Shown here piece by piece: positions 21,958 to 29,586 of a stretch of DNA of 37,737 bases (the first letter of the stretch is position 1; each line of letters opens with the position of its first letter). Both the position numbers and the translations under genes were made by a program. The stretch is from a virus: positions 1 through 37,737 of IMG/VR virus record IMGVR_UViG_3300015265_000209; one strand, written 5' to 3'. The notes under the pieces are model-generated. The model was given only the letters and a program-made list of their open reading frames with translations. It searched no databases and had not been told where the DNA came from.

Positions 21958-23204
21958 CCCGGACCGTCCGCGCAGCAACTGCTCGCGCCAATCCTCAGTA
22001 CACGATGACCGTTGTCGAATACATCGCACCTGGCGCATCCGTGATTGGCATTTCCAAAAACGGCGCTCGGTTCTATGGCTCGACTGGCAACATCCTCAAA
22101 ATGTGCCTCGATCTGGCCACGGCCAGTACGCCGACGTGGACCAACGTTCATGATTTCACGGCCGAGGGTGGTACCAACCACACGGTGGGCGGCATCCACG
22201 AGATGTTCAACGGCGAGGTGCTGGTTGCCTGTACCAACGGCAGCGGTTTCTCGGCGCTGTACCTGTCCTTGGGCTGGTCAGCAAATCCTGCCACGGCCAC
22301 GTGGACCAAGGTCTTGACCGCAACCAACGGCATATTCAGCCCGCAATACTCACTGACTGACTTCTGCTCAGGCACCAACGGCGTCGTGTACTTGGTCGAC
22401 TCCAACACGGCGCAGACGCTTGGTGGTGAGTCGAACGCAGCGACCGACGCAACGCGCGGGGGATTCGGCATGTTGTCCACCGATTTCGGCAAGACGTGGA
22501 GCAAGGTCTTCGATTTGGTGGCCTATTCGACGTCGCGAGGATTGCCGTACGCGTCCGGCCTGCACACCCACGGCAGCTGCTACGACGAGGTGGACGATCG
22601 CATCTACCAGATATACGGCGATAACACCGGCCAGGGCAAAGACGTGGCCGGTGTTGGTTTTGCGCAGGTCGTGTACAGCGATGACCGTGGCGTTACGTGG
22701 AACCGACTGCCCAACCCCGCGAAGTACGACACCAATGCACCGAGCTCTGCCAGCACCATCCAGTACATCAGCGTGGCGCCGCTCGAAACCTGTGTACTGT
22801 TCAGCCCTGACGTGAACCAGCCAACCGCTGCCGTGATGTACCCGCGCGCAGGCTACCGGCAGTTGGGCGTAGCGCATATCAGCACCACGATCTATTACGG
22901 CGGTGTGAATGGCTACATGCAGCGCACTGGCGTCGGCATTGACAAACCAGTGTTTGTAGGCGGCACTGTTGTGCAGACTCAAACCGGCAGTCGCAAAGTC
23001 CAGATCCCGATCCTCCACCCAGGGCAATCTGCGTGGTCGCGCCTGGACTACGATATCCCAGTGCAGTCTCCCAACATTACCGGCTACGGATTCGGTCGCG
23101 TGTTCGGCCCGTTCGCCAACAATCGCATCGTGGCGACTTGCCGGCACAGCGTCGGCGGCTCCGGGAACACGTTGATGCGGGCAACGCTGGTCAACCCTTC
23201 GTAG
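21954..23204 (+). CDS. Asp-box (BNR) beta-propeller protein in the head operon
   Basis: The 416-aa product has two clear Asp-box motifs, STDFGKTW (175-182) and SDDRGVTW (242-249), and repeated strand patterns, as in sialidase-like and other BNR beta-propellers. There is no signal peptide. I do not see the full catalytic set of a sialidase (arginine triad, Tyr/Glu pair), so carbohydrate binding or a scaffold role is as likely as hydrolysis. Its position is unusual: propellers are normally tail-fibre domains, but this gene is coupled by ATGA to a surface-displayed decoration protein and sits between two decoration paralogues. A head-associated adhesin is an inference. Confidence 0.7.
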   Translation: MTRTVRAATARANPQYTMTVVEYIAPGASVIGISKNGARFYGSTGNILKMCLDLATASTPTWTNVHDFTAEGGTNHTVGGIHEMFNGEVLVACTNGSGFSALYLSLGWSANPATATWTKVLTATNGIFSPQYSLTDFCSGTNGVVYLVDSNTAQTLGGESNAATDATRGGFGMLSTDFGKTWSKVFDLVAYSTSRGLPYASGLHTHGSCYDEVDDRIYQIYGDNTGQGKDVAGVGFAQVVYSDDRGVTWNRLPNPAKYDTNAPSSASTIQYISVAPLETCVLFSPDVNQPTAAVMYPRAGYRQLGVAHISTTIYYGGVNGYMQRTGVGIDKPVFVGGTVVQTQTGSRKVQIPILHPGQSAWSRLDYDIPVQSPNITGYGFGRVFGPFANNRIVATCRHSVGGSGNTLMRATLVNPS

Positions 23205-23213
23205 GGAAGGCAG

Positions 23214-23375
23214 GTGTCCCTCACCATCGAAGCCGGCGCCAGCGTGCCGGATGATGACATCTATGTCAGCGGTGCAAGTGAAGTGTGGAAGAACCCCAGC
23301 ATTGAGATGCTGGTTCAAGCGACGCCGGCCGGAAACGCTGGTGTCCTATTTTTTCTTTGTAAGGAATCGAGATGA
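23214..23375 (+). CDS. Possible 53-aa small protein between propeller and second decoration gene
   Basis: A GTG start at 23214 follows a GGAAGG ribosome binding site, and the frame ends in an ATGA overlap with the decoration paralogue (23372-23375). The product starts MSLTIEAGASVPDDDIYVSG and ends in a hydrophobic GVLFFLCKESR. No family is recognised. It may be a genuine coupled gene or the remnant of a larger gene left by the duplication or insertion event here. Confidence 0.4.
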   Translation: MSLTIEAGASVPDDDIYVSGASEVWKNPSIEMLVQATPAGNAGVLFFLCKESR

Positions 23376-23710
23376 AAAATTTTGTACAAGAAGGTAACGT
23401 ATTGACGCTGCCAGCCCCTTACGACGTTGCAAGCGGTGGCGGCTTCCAGGTCGGTGCGCTGTTCGCTATCGCGACTACCGATGCGGCTTCGGGTACGCCA
23501 GTCGAGGGTTCGATGAAGGGCGTCTTCACGCTGCCAAAGACGAGCGCTCAAGCATGGGCGGTCGGTGTCCGCGTTTATTGGGACGACACCAACAAGCGCT
23601 GCGACAGCGATAGCACGAAAGGTGGCTTGATCGGCGTGACCACCGCTGTATCGGCGAACCCTTCGACTGTTGGCTACGTGCGCCTGAACGGCGGCGCAGT
23701 CGGCGCTTAA
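23372..23710 (+). CDS. Capsid decoration protein (DUF2190), short paralogue
   Basis: The 112-aa product aligns along its whole length with the first 112 residues of the gene at 21019 (MKNFVQEGNVLTLPAPYDVA versus MKNFVQQGSTLTLPAPYDVV; both with WDDxNKRCDSDSxKG and GYVRLNG). Silent and replacement differences are many, so the duplication is old. This is the usual length for the family, suggesting it is the standard decoration protein and the longer copy the modified one. An AAGGAA ribosome binding site precedes the ATG. Mixed occupancy of the head by both paralogues is possible. Confidence 0.8.
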   Translation: MKNFVQEGNVLTLPAPYDVASGGGFQVGALFAIATTDAASGTPVEGSMKGVFTLPKTSAQAWAVGVRVYWDDTNKRCDSDSTKGGLIGVTTAVSANPSTVGYVRLNGGAVGA

Positions 23711-23722
23711 GCGGGAGCTTAC

Positions 23723-24031
23723 GTGCCATTTCATGCAGAGCGCTTCTGGAGCGCCATCCAAGACGCGGGGATGCTGGATGATGCCAGCTACCAGCCGCCA
23801 GTTGGTGACCTGGTGGTGTTCTCGGGCGGCTTTAAACGGCCCGACCAGGTGGTGCTCGACGGCGTGGTGCATACCACCGATTACAGCATCGAATACTTGG
23901 CCACAGACGTGGAGCTGAAGCGCGGCTTCATCATTACGGTGGACGGGGCGCAGTACAAAGTGCGCCAAGCGCCTATGGCTAAGGGCGATGGTGGGTTTTT
24001 TATTGCGATGCTGGATAAGGTGACGCCATGA
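23723..24031 (+). CDS. Head-tail joining protein (lambda gpFII-position)
   Basis: The 102-aa product (GTG start, GGGAG upstream) contains VVFSGGFKRPDQVVLDGVVH, then TTDYSIEYLATDV and ITVDGAQYKVRQAP. This is the beta-rich pattern of small head-tail attachment proteins that join tail to connector. It lies directly after the head genes and overlaps the tail-terminator gene as ATGA. The name rests on position and fold pattern rather than a firm signature. Confidence 0.6.
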   Translation: MPFHAERFWSAIQDAGMLDDASYQPPVGDLVVFSGGFKRPDQVVLDGVVHTTDYSIEYLATDVELKRGFIITVDGAQYKVRQAPMAKGDGGFFIAMLDKVTP

Positions 24032-24444
24032 CTCTGCGCGAATTATTCATCCAAGAGCTGTTGGCGCTGTTGTCGGCGGCGCCAGCCTTCCCAGCCATGG
24101 TCGAACGCTCGATCAACATCGCATTCACTCGCGAGGAAAGTCCCGTGCTGGTGATTCATCGCGGTAGCGAGGATATTGAGGCCGATCTCTGCGGCGAGAC
24201 GATCCGCGAGTGCGAGATCCTGGCCAGCGTCATCACCCGCAGCGATGTGCCGGACCAGCAGGCCGATAGCGTGATGGAAATCGCGCATCCGCTGATCATG
24301 GCTTACACGTCCGACCACCTCCTGCAGATTTGGGAGGTGGGAACCAATGCGCCGCTGTTTGCCGGCGCAGACGGCATGGCCTGCATGCTGACCACCCGAT
24401 ACAAAGTGCAGTACCGAACCGAGACAGCGAGCCTCACAGCTTAG
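24028..24444 (+). CDS. Tail terminator protein (lambda gpU-position)
   Basis: The 138-aa product is alpha/beta: MTLRELFIQELLALLSAAPA, then the beta-rich SPVLVIHRGSEDIEADL and a long strand-helix-strand region. This is the composition of minor tail U/tail terminator proteins, which cap the tail tube and stop its growth. Gene order (head-tail joiner, this gene, tail tube, gpG) is that of lambda with gpZ missing. The 5' end is an ATGA overlap with the joining-protein gene. Confidence 0.6.
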   Translation: MTLRELFIQELLALLSAAPAFPAMVERSINIAFTREESPVLVIHRGSEDIEADLCGETIRECEILASVITRSDVPDQQADSVMEIAHPLIMAYTSDHLLQIWEVGTNAPLFAGADGMACMLTTRYKVQYRTETASLTA

Positions 24445-24461
24445 CTGCTCATCCATTTTCA

Positions 24462-24489
24462 GACCGCCCCAGTGGCGGTCAATTTTTTT
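24462..24489 (+). terminator. Terminator-like hairpin ahead of the tail tube gene
   Basis: GACCGCC (24462-24468) pairs with GGCGGTC (24474-24480), then AA and seven T residues. The AAGGAG ribosome binding site and ATG (24502) of the tail tube gene follow at once. Confidence 0.75.
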
Positions 24490-24501
24490 AAGGAGCCTAT
24501 C

Positions 24502-24918
24502 ATGGCAACCGGTGGAATTTCTGCCCAGGGCAGCACCCTGGAGATTCAAACGGGCACGGTGCAAGCGCCCGTCTGGACCAAGATCAAGGGCGTCATTTCG
24601 TACAACGGCCTCGATGGTTCCGCGTCCGACATCGATGTGACCGACCTCGACAGCGAGGCGATGGAATACATCAGCGGCCTGGTCGACAACGGCAAGTTCA
24701 GCATGGAAGCGAAAATGCTCAACGACGACCCTGGCCATATCGCACTGCGCGCTGCGCACGTAAGCGGCGAGCGCACGGCGCTGCGCCTGACGTTCCCCGA
24801 TGCAGTGGTGGTCACGTTCGACATCCTGGTCAAGTCGATGCCCGTCGCTGGCGGCGTCAATGCAGTATTGAAGGGCACCATCGATACCAAGGTGACCGGA
24901 AAGCTGGTGTGGGCATGA
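24502..24918 (+). CDS. Major tail tube protein
   Basis: The 138-aa product would form the tail tube hexamers. Typical features are the N-terminal loop (GGISAQGSTLEIQ), WTKIKGVISYNGLDGSASDI, DVTDLDSEAMEYISGL and FDILVKSMPVAGGVNAVLKG. Lambda gpV is longer (246 aa) because of an Ig domain that this one lacks. The ATG at 24502 has the perfect AAGGAG site; the frame upstream to 24472 runs through the terminator T-run and is rejected. The stop overlaps the chaperone gene as ATGA. Confidence 0.85.
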   Translation: MATGGISAQGSTLEIQTGTVQAPVWTKIKGVISYNGLDGSASDIDVTDLDSEAMEYISGLVDNGKFSMEAKMLNDDPGHIALRAAHVSGERTALRLTFPDAVVVTFDILVKSMPVAGGVNAVLKGTIDTKVTGKLVWA

Positions 24919-25325
24919 GCACCTTGTTGAGCCGCTCGGCGATCCTGGCTGCCGCTGACCTGAAGCATGAAGACGTGCATGTGCCGGCATGGGGCGGCAC
25001 GGTGCGCATTCGCGTCATGACGGGCGCCGAGCGCGACGCGTTCCGCACGTCCATTGCATCGGATGCCGGAGTTCCTGTAGGTCGGTTCTCGGCGGCGCTG
25101 CTCGCAGCCACGATCGTTGACGAATCGGGCGCCTGCATGTTCACCGTGGCCGATATCGACGCGCTGCAGGCCAAGTCGGCTCGGTCACTCGATCGCCCGG
25201 CCGCCGTCGCCATGCGCCTCAACGGTCTGGGCGATAAGGCGGAAGCGGATGCCGAAAAAAACTCCGTGAGCGGCCAGAGCGACGATTCTGGTTCAGGCTC
25301 GCCGCCAAGCTCGGCAAGTCAGTAA
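24915..25325 (+). CDS. Tail assembly chaperone, gpG-like zero-frame product
   Basis: The 136-aa product is the short form of the tail assembly chaperone that coats the tape measure before tube polymerisation. It has the usual N-terminal beta part (DVHVPAWGGTVRIRVMTG, AERDAFRTSI) and a helical middle. After the slippery site near codon 116 the tail becomes a low-complexity Ser/Gly/Gln stretch, typical of the out-of-use end of a gpG frame. It is coupled to the tail tube gene by ATGA and lies before the tape measure gene. Confidence 0.85.
   Translation: MSTLLSRSAILAAADLKHEDVHVPAWGGTVRIRVMTGAERDAFRTSIASDAGVPVGRFSAALLAATIVDESGACMFTVADIDALQAKSARSLDRPAAVAMRLNGLGDKAEADAEKNSVSGQSDDSGSGSPPSSASQ
25256..25262 (+). 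other. Programmed -1 ribosomal frameshift site A AAA AAC
   Basis: In the gpG frame the codons read GAA AAA AAC, giving the canonical X XXY YYZ heptamer A AAA AAC. Slipping back one base continues into the downstream open frame. Seven consecutive A residues (25255-25261) add slipperiness. Confidence 0.85.
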
Positions 25326-25630
25326 GGCAGGCTCAGCTGGAGATATGTTCGGCTGAGTTCACCGAATGGATGGCGTACTACAAGATCGAGCCGTTCGGTG
25401 AACTGATTGCCGACTACCGCCACGGTGTCGCCTGCGCGGTGCAGGCGAATATCAATCGGGACAGCAAGTCACGCCCGGAACCGTATAAACCGGACGACTT
25501 CATTTTCTGGCGCGATACCGGCGACGATGCGCCAGATGATGAACCGGTGCTGCTGGCCGATCCGGTTGCTCAGGGCCAGTTGCTCCGGGCCGCGCTGTTT
25601 GGCGTGCGACCTTCATCTAACGCAGGATAA
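25262..25630 (+). CDS. gpT-like C-terminal part of the frameshifted gpGT chaperone
   Basis: Reached by -1 slippage at 25256-25262, this frame continues with RPERRFWFRLAAKLGKSVRQ and then AQLEICSAEFTEWMAYYKIE before the PFGELIADYRH region, to 25630. The joined product is about 238 aa, with about 116 residues from the zero frame. The conserved sequence begins well before the first ATG in this frame (25370), which argues that it is made by frameshifting and not from its own start. By analogy with lambda gpGT, the T part contacts the tail tube protein. Confidence 0.8.
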   Translation, partial: LRERPERRFWFRLAAKLGKSVRQAQLEICSAEFTEWMAYYKIEPFGELIADYRHGVACAVQANINRDSKSRPEPYKPDDFIFWRDTGDDAPDDEPVLLADPVAQGQLLRAALFGVRPSSNAG

Positions 25631-25635
25631 TTTTT

Positions 25636-28221
25636 ATGTCTACATTGGGATCGCTCGTTGTTTTCCTCGAGGCGAACATTGCACGTTACCAGTCGGACAT
25701 GGAGCGGGCGGCGCAGGGAACTGAGTCAGCCATGCGGCGGGTGAAGAGCGCCGCCGGTTTTGTTTCCGGCGCTCTGGCGGTGGTCGGGGTGGCGTTGACG
25801 GTCGATGCTCTGATCGGATCGGCGAACAAGGCCATCGACGCGCTGGCCGACCTCGATGACATGGCGCAGAAAACCGGCTCATCGGTGGAGAACCTGTCGC
25901 GGCTGGGCCAGCTGGCGTCCGCGACAGGTACCGACTTCGGCGGCATTGATAGTGCCTTGGTCAAGCTGTCCAAGGGGCTCGTCTCGGTAGACGACGAGGG
26001 CAGTAAGGTGCGCAAGGCGCTGACCGCCTTGGGAATGGAAACAAAGAATCTGAAAGACCAGGACCCATCCGAGACGTTCATCGAAATTGCCAAGCATCTC
26101 CAAGGGTACGAGGACGGCGCCGGTAAGGCGGCGTTGATGAATGACTTGCTCGGAAAGTCGGGTGCTGAGCTGTTGCCGTACATGAATGACGTCAACGACC
26201 ACCTGGGACGCTTTACCGGCGTCTCCGCCGAGGCTGCTGCCGCTGCTGCGAATTACCAGGATCAGCTGGGGTTCATACGCGTGAAATTCGAGGCGATGGT
26301 GGCGCAGATCGTCGGCGCCGGTTTGCCAGCTGCTACCGATCTGGTGGAGGCATTCGCTGACCTGACGACAGGCGCAGATGGCCTGGTGAAAGAGGACTTG
26401 TCCGGATGGTTCGATGATCTCTCTATCGGAATTGCGACGGCAGTCGATGTGTCGTTGCTGTACGTGCGCACGCTGCAAACGATCGGCAACAGCATCAAGG
26501 CGGTGTACGCCGATATCACGGTGGCCGGCAGCGCCGTCAAGAACTTCAACCCCTATAGTCTCGTTGCAAATGTTTTCAGCGGCGAGTCGTCCACCGCTCA
26601 ATTCCAGAAAGACCTTGCCGCGCGCGACGTAGCGGTAACCAATGCGAACCAGAAGCTCGCTGACCTGTGGAGCACGCCATGGGATTCGATGTCGCAGAAC
26701 GTGCGTAAGCGAGTTGATGCGCGGAATCAAAAAGATGGCACCGCGCCAGCCGACGATGGCGCAAAGCCCAAGAAGCCGCTCAAGTATGCCGGTGACAAGG
26801 AGGAAGACGCCAGTTCTGCAACGGCCAAGAAGCGGCTCGACATGCGCCTGGCCAGCCTCGAGGCCGGGCTGGCGAAAGAGCAGGGCGCGCTGGCGTTCGG
26901 GAACAAGTACATCGCTGAGCTGCGCAGCCAGGACCTGATCGACCTGGATGCCTATAACGATTACAGGCAAAAGGCCCTGGAGAGCGGACTGGCGATCACG
27001 CTGCAGGCCTACGACGACGGGATCGCCGCCCTGCAGGCGCACCAGGCCAAGGCGACCAAAGCGGCCGACCGCGATGCCGACCAGCAAGCGATCAGCAACC
27101 TGCAGGCGAAGAAGGCGAAGGCGCAGCAGGATGCTGACGAAGACAGCCTGACGCTGAAACTGGAGCTCAACCGCGCCCAAAGCGATTTAAACCGGGCCGT
27201 CGAGGACTGGAATCGGCAGCAGACGCAGTCGATCAGCCAGATGGCGTTCGAAAACGATCTGTATGGAAAGTCCGCCCTGGAGGTCGCCAAGCTCACGGCT
27301 GCGCGGCGCATCCAGCTTGATGTCGAGGAGCGCATCCGGCAGGCCAAAGAGAAGGGGCCCGTCAGTGACGAATCAGTGCAGAAATTCAGGCAGGACGGCG
27401 ACGACCAGACCAGGCAGGTGAATAAGGCCCTGACCAAGTCGTCGGCCCAGCAGATTGGCGACTCGCTGAAGAAACCTGAAGACGTGGAGCGTGAGCAGTA
27501 CGCCACTCGCCTCAAGGACCTGCAGGCGTTCCGCGATGCCGAGCTGGAGAACGCGATCGAGGGAAACCGGCTGATCGAGGAGGAAAACCAGCGGCACACC
27601 AACGCCATGATGGAAATGGAAACCTCGTATCAGTTGCAATCGCTGGGCGCCGCCGGCAATACGGCGGATCAGCTATACGGGATGATGCAGCAAGCGGGCA
27701 AGGAGCAAAGCGCGCTGGGCAAGGCAGCATTCCTGGCCAGCAAGGCGATCGCGGTGGCCGAGATCCTGCTCAACACCGAGGTGGCCGCCGCCAAGGCTGG
27801 CGCGCAGCTGGGTATCTACGGTATTCCGATGGCAACAATGATCCGTGTAACCGGCTATGCCAGCGCCGGCATGGTGGCCGGCATGGCGATCGCCGGCATG
27901 CGTGAGAAGGGCGGGCCGGTGTGGAGCGGCGGCGCGTTCATCGTGGGCGAGAAAGGCCCGGAGATTTTCCAGCCGACGTCGCACGGCACCATCATCCCGA
28001 ACAGCAAGTTGGGGGGAGGTGGCGGCGGCGACGTGAAGTGGACCGTTGTCAATACCGGAACGCCGCAGCGCATCGTGGAGCAGAAACGCATTTCGGATGA
28101 CGAGTGGGCGTTGATCGTCGAGGACGCAGTCTCGTCGGTGGCTGCGCAAATGGCCGATCCGAACAGCAAGACAAGTCGAGCGATGTCGCGTAATTTCAAT
28201 ACACCAAGGAGCCGTGGTTGA
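25636..28221 (+). CDS. Tape measure protein
   Basis: The 861-aa product sets tail length. The N-terminus resembles lambda-type tape measures (LVVFLEANIARYQSDMERAA, QGTESAMRRVKSAAGFVSGA), with a hydrophobic segment at about residues 39-60. A long charged coiled-coil centre follows (about 400-680; LQAKKAKAQQDADEDSLTLK). The Gly/Ala-rich hydrophobic end includes GMVAGMAIAGMREKGGPVWS, GGAFIVGEKGPEIFQP. At roughly 1.5 angstrom per residue, the family rule, the tail would be near 130 nm. The ribosome binding site AGGAT is moderate. Its stop overlaps the next ATG by one base. Confidence 0.93.
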   Translation: MSTLGSLVVFLEANIARYQSDMERAAQGTESAMRRVKSAAGFVSGALAVVGVALTVDALIGSANKAIDALADLDDMAQKTGSSVENLSRLGQLASATGTDFGGIDSALVKLSKGLVSVDDEGSKVRKALTALGMETKNLKDQDPSETFIEIAKHLQGYEDGAGKAALMNDLLGKSGAELLPYMNDVNDHLGRFTGVSAEAAAAAANYQDQLGFIRVKFEAMVAQIVGAGLPAATDLVEAFADLTTGADGLVKEDLSGWFDDLSIGIATAVDVSLLYVRTLQTIGNSIKAVYADITVAGSAVKNFNPYSLVANVFSGESSTAQFQKDLAARDVAVTNANQKLADLWSTPWDSMSQNVRKRVDARNQKDGTAPADDGAKPKKPLKYAGDKEEDASSATAKKRLDMRLASLEAGLAKEQGALAFGNKYIAELRSQDLIDLDAYNDYRQKALESGLAITLQAYDDGIAALQAHQAKATKAADRDADQQAISNLQAKKAKAQQDADEDSLTLKLELNRAQSDLNRAVEDWNRQQTQSISQMAFENDLYGKSALEVAKLTAARRIQLDVEERIRQAKEKGPVSDESVQKFRQDGDDQTRQVNKALTKSSAQQIGDSLKKPEDVEREQYATRLKDLQAFRDAELENAIEGNRLIEEENQRHTNAMMEMETSYQLQSLGAAGNTADQLYGMMQQAGKEQSALGKAAFLASKAIAVAEILLNTEVAAAKAGAQLGIYGIPMATMIRVTGYASAGMVAGMAIAGMREKGGPVWSGGAFIVGEKGPEIFQPTSHGTIIPNSKLGGGGGGDVKWTVVNTGTPQRIVEQKRISDDEWALIVEDAVSSVAAQMADPNSKTSRAMSRNFNTPRSRG

Positions 28222-28709
28222 TGCCAACTTTACCTCCCGGATTATCGCCGACCGTGGCGGCATATTCTTTTAGCGGGCCTGGCGGGGTGCTTCGTACCGA
28301 AGTGCCCGGCGGTGCTGCGCGCTACGGCCTGGAGTATGGCCGTGGGACTCAGCAGTTCAACGTGACGCTGGTTCTGAACCAGCTCAAATTCTCCATCTGG
28401 ACGGTGTTCTACCACCACATCATTCTGAAGGGATCGGTGACGTTTGATATGCCGCTCGACAGCGGATTTGGCACGCAGCCGCATGCTGTCAATATCGTCC
28501 CAGGGACATACACAGCCTCCCGCACGGGCGGCATTGCAATGGTGGTCTCGTTCGTCGTGGAGGCGGAAAACAAGGTCTACGACATCAGCGCTGATGATGC
28601 TGCTGGACTCATCGATTTCTACACCACCTTCGCTGATGAGTCGGACCAATTACTCACGCGGTTGGCGACGTTTGCCAACAGCGACACCAACGTACTGGAT
28701 TTCGAATGA
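28221..28709 (+). CDS. Minor tail protein (gpM-position)
   Basis: The 162-aa product is beta-rich (YGLEYGRGTQQFNVTLVLNQ, YHHIILKGSVTFDMPLDSGF, VVSFVVEAEN) and lies directly after the tape measure, where lambda has gpM. These proteins connect the tail tip to the tube. The ATG at 28221 overlaps the tape measure stop by one base; the TTG at 28218 is less likely. The name is based on position and beta pattern. Confidence 0.65.
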   Translation: MPTLPPGLSPTVAAYSFSGPGGVLRTEVPGGAARYGLEYGRGTQQFNVTLVLNQLKFSIWTVFYHHIILKGSVTFDMPLDSGFGTQPHAVNIVPGTYTASRTGGIAMVVSFVVEAENKVYDISADDAAGLIDFYTTFADESDQLLTRLATFANSDTNVLDFE

Positions 28710-29221
28710 GCTTAGATATTGGCAGCCGCTTGAGGAGATTCCTGGCCTCGGCTCCGCAGGCCGTGTGGCCCATTCAGACATTGCAAATCAGCCATTCAGC
28801 GATGAGTCGCGTTTTCTATTTATGGCGTGAGCCGTACCCTGGGCAGGTGACCACTGAGGACGGAAAAGTCGTCACCATGCTGCCCAGTAATATCGAAACC
28901 AAGTTGGCCGGCAGCCTCGGGCATCTGGATCAAAAATTCGATATCCGCATAGGCCTGGTCGAGCGAGTCGAGCAAGACCAGTTTCAACTGGAGATGGACC
29001 GAGTGCCATTGACGACGCAGGAAAAAGTCAGCGTGGTGTACCGCGAATACTTGAGCGACGATTTGCACGATCCGCAGGCAGTCGCTGTGCTGCAGGTCGA
29101 AAGTATCACCTACATGATCGGTGCCGCTGGCATCAGCGCGGTGTCGCCCCGCTTGAACATTACCCGGACCGGGGAGCTCTACGTACCAAGGGATATTCCC
29201 ATGCTGAGAGAATTTTTATGA
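28706..29221 (+). CDS. Minor tail protein, DUF1833 type (gpL-position)
   Basis: The 171-aa product contains WPIQTLQISHSAMSRVFYLW, then REPYPGQVTTEDGKVV and LDQKFDIRIGLVER, which fit the DUF1833 family found at the gpL position of many siphophages. It probably forms part of the distal tail hub. It has ATGA overlaps at both ends, with the gpM-like gene and the NlpC/P60-type gene. Unlike lambda gpL, I see no iron-sulfur-type cysteine cluster. Confidence 0.75.
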   Translation: MSLDIGSRLRRFLASAPQAVWPIQTLQISHSAMSRVFYLWREPYPGQVTTEDGKVVTMLPSNIETKLAGSLGHLDQKFDIRIGLVERVEQDQFQLEMDRVPLTTQEKVSVVYREYLSDDLHDPQAVAVLQVESITYMIGAAGISAVSPRLNITRTGELYVPRDIPMLREFL

Positions 29222-29586
29222 ACGTCAACGATTACCTGTCGCGTCAATACGACACGCCCCCGTGCTGGCAACTGGTGGCAGATGTATACGGCAGTGAGCT
29301 GGGGCAGACCGTCACCGACTACCGAACCATTAATAGCTCGATCCGGGCGATCGCCAGTGCGTTTCGCATCGCCCTGCACAAGTCGCCCAGCGGCTTCGCG
29401 CAGGTTGCCGAGCCAGTGAATTTTTGCATCGTATTAATGGGGAAGTCGCAGGCCATGGGGCTGCATCACTGCGGTGTTTTTTACGATGGCCGAATACTGC
29501 ACGCACTTGCTGACGGAAACCGATATGACGAGATGTCGGTCATCGGCGATGTTTATCCGGTACTGGAATATTGGGCGAGATCATGA
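29218..29586 (+). CDS. NlpC/P60-type cysteine peptidase of the tail tip (gpK-like)
   Basis: The 122-aa product has the minimal NlpC/P60 layout: nucleophile C16 in PPCWQLVADVYG, and histidines in GLHHCGVFYDGRILHA (H83/H84 and H95). Such proteins cut peptidoglycan peptides during genome entry or tail assembly. It lacks the JAMM/Mov34 domain that forms the first half of lambda gpK, so it is a short version. ATGA overlaps on both sides place it firmly in the tail-tip operon. Confidence 0.8.
   Translation: MNVNDYLSRQYDTPPCWQLVADVYGSELGQTVTDYRTINSSIRAIASAFRIALHKSPSGFAQVAEPVNFCIVLMGKSQAMGLHHCGVFYDGRILHALADGNRYDEMSVIGDVYPVLEYWARS

Noticed and set aside
25879-27180. 433-aa minus-strand open frame opposite the tape measure gene.
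   Set aside because: Antisense shadow; no recognisable domain and the sense strand is clearly the tape measure.
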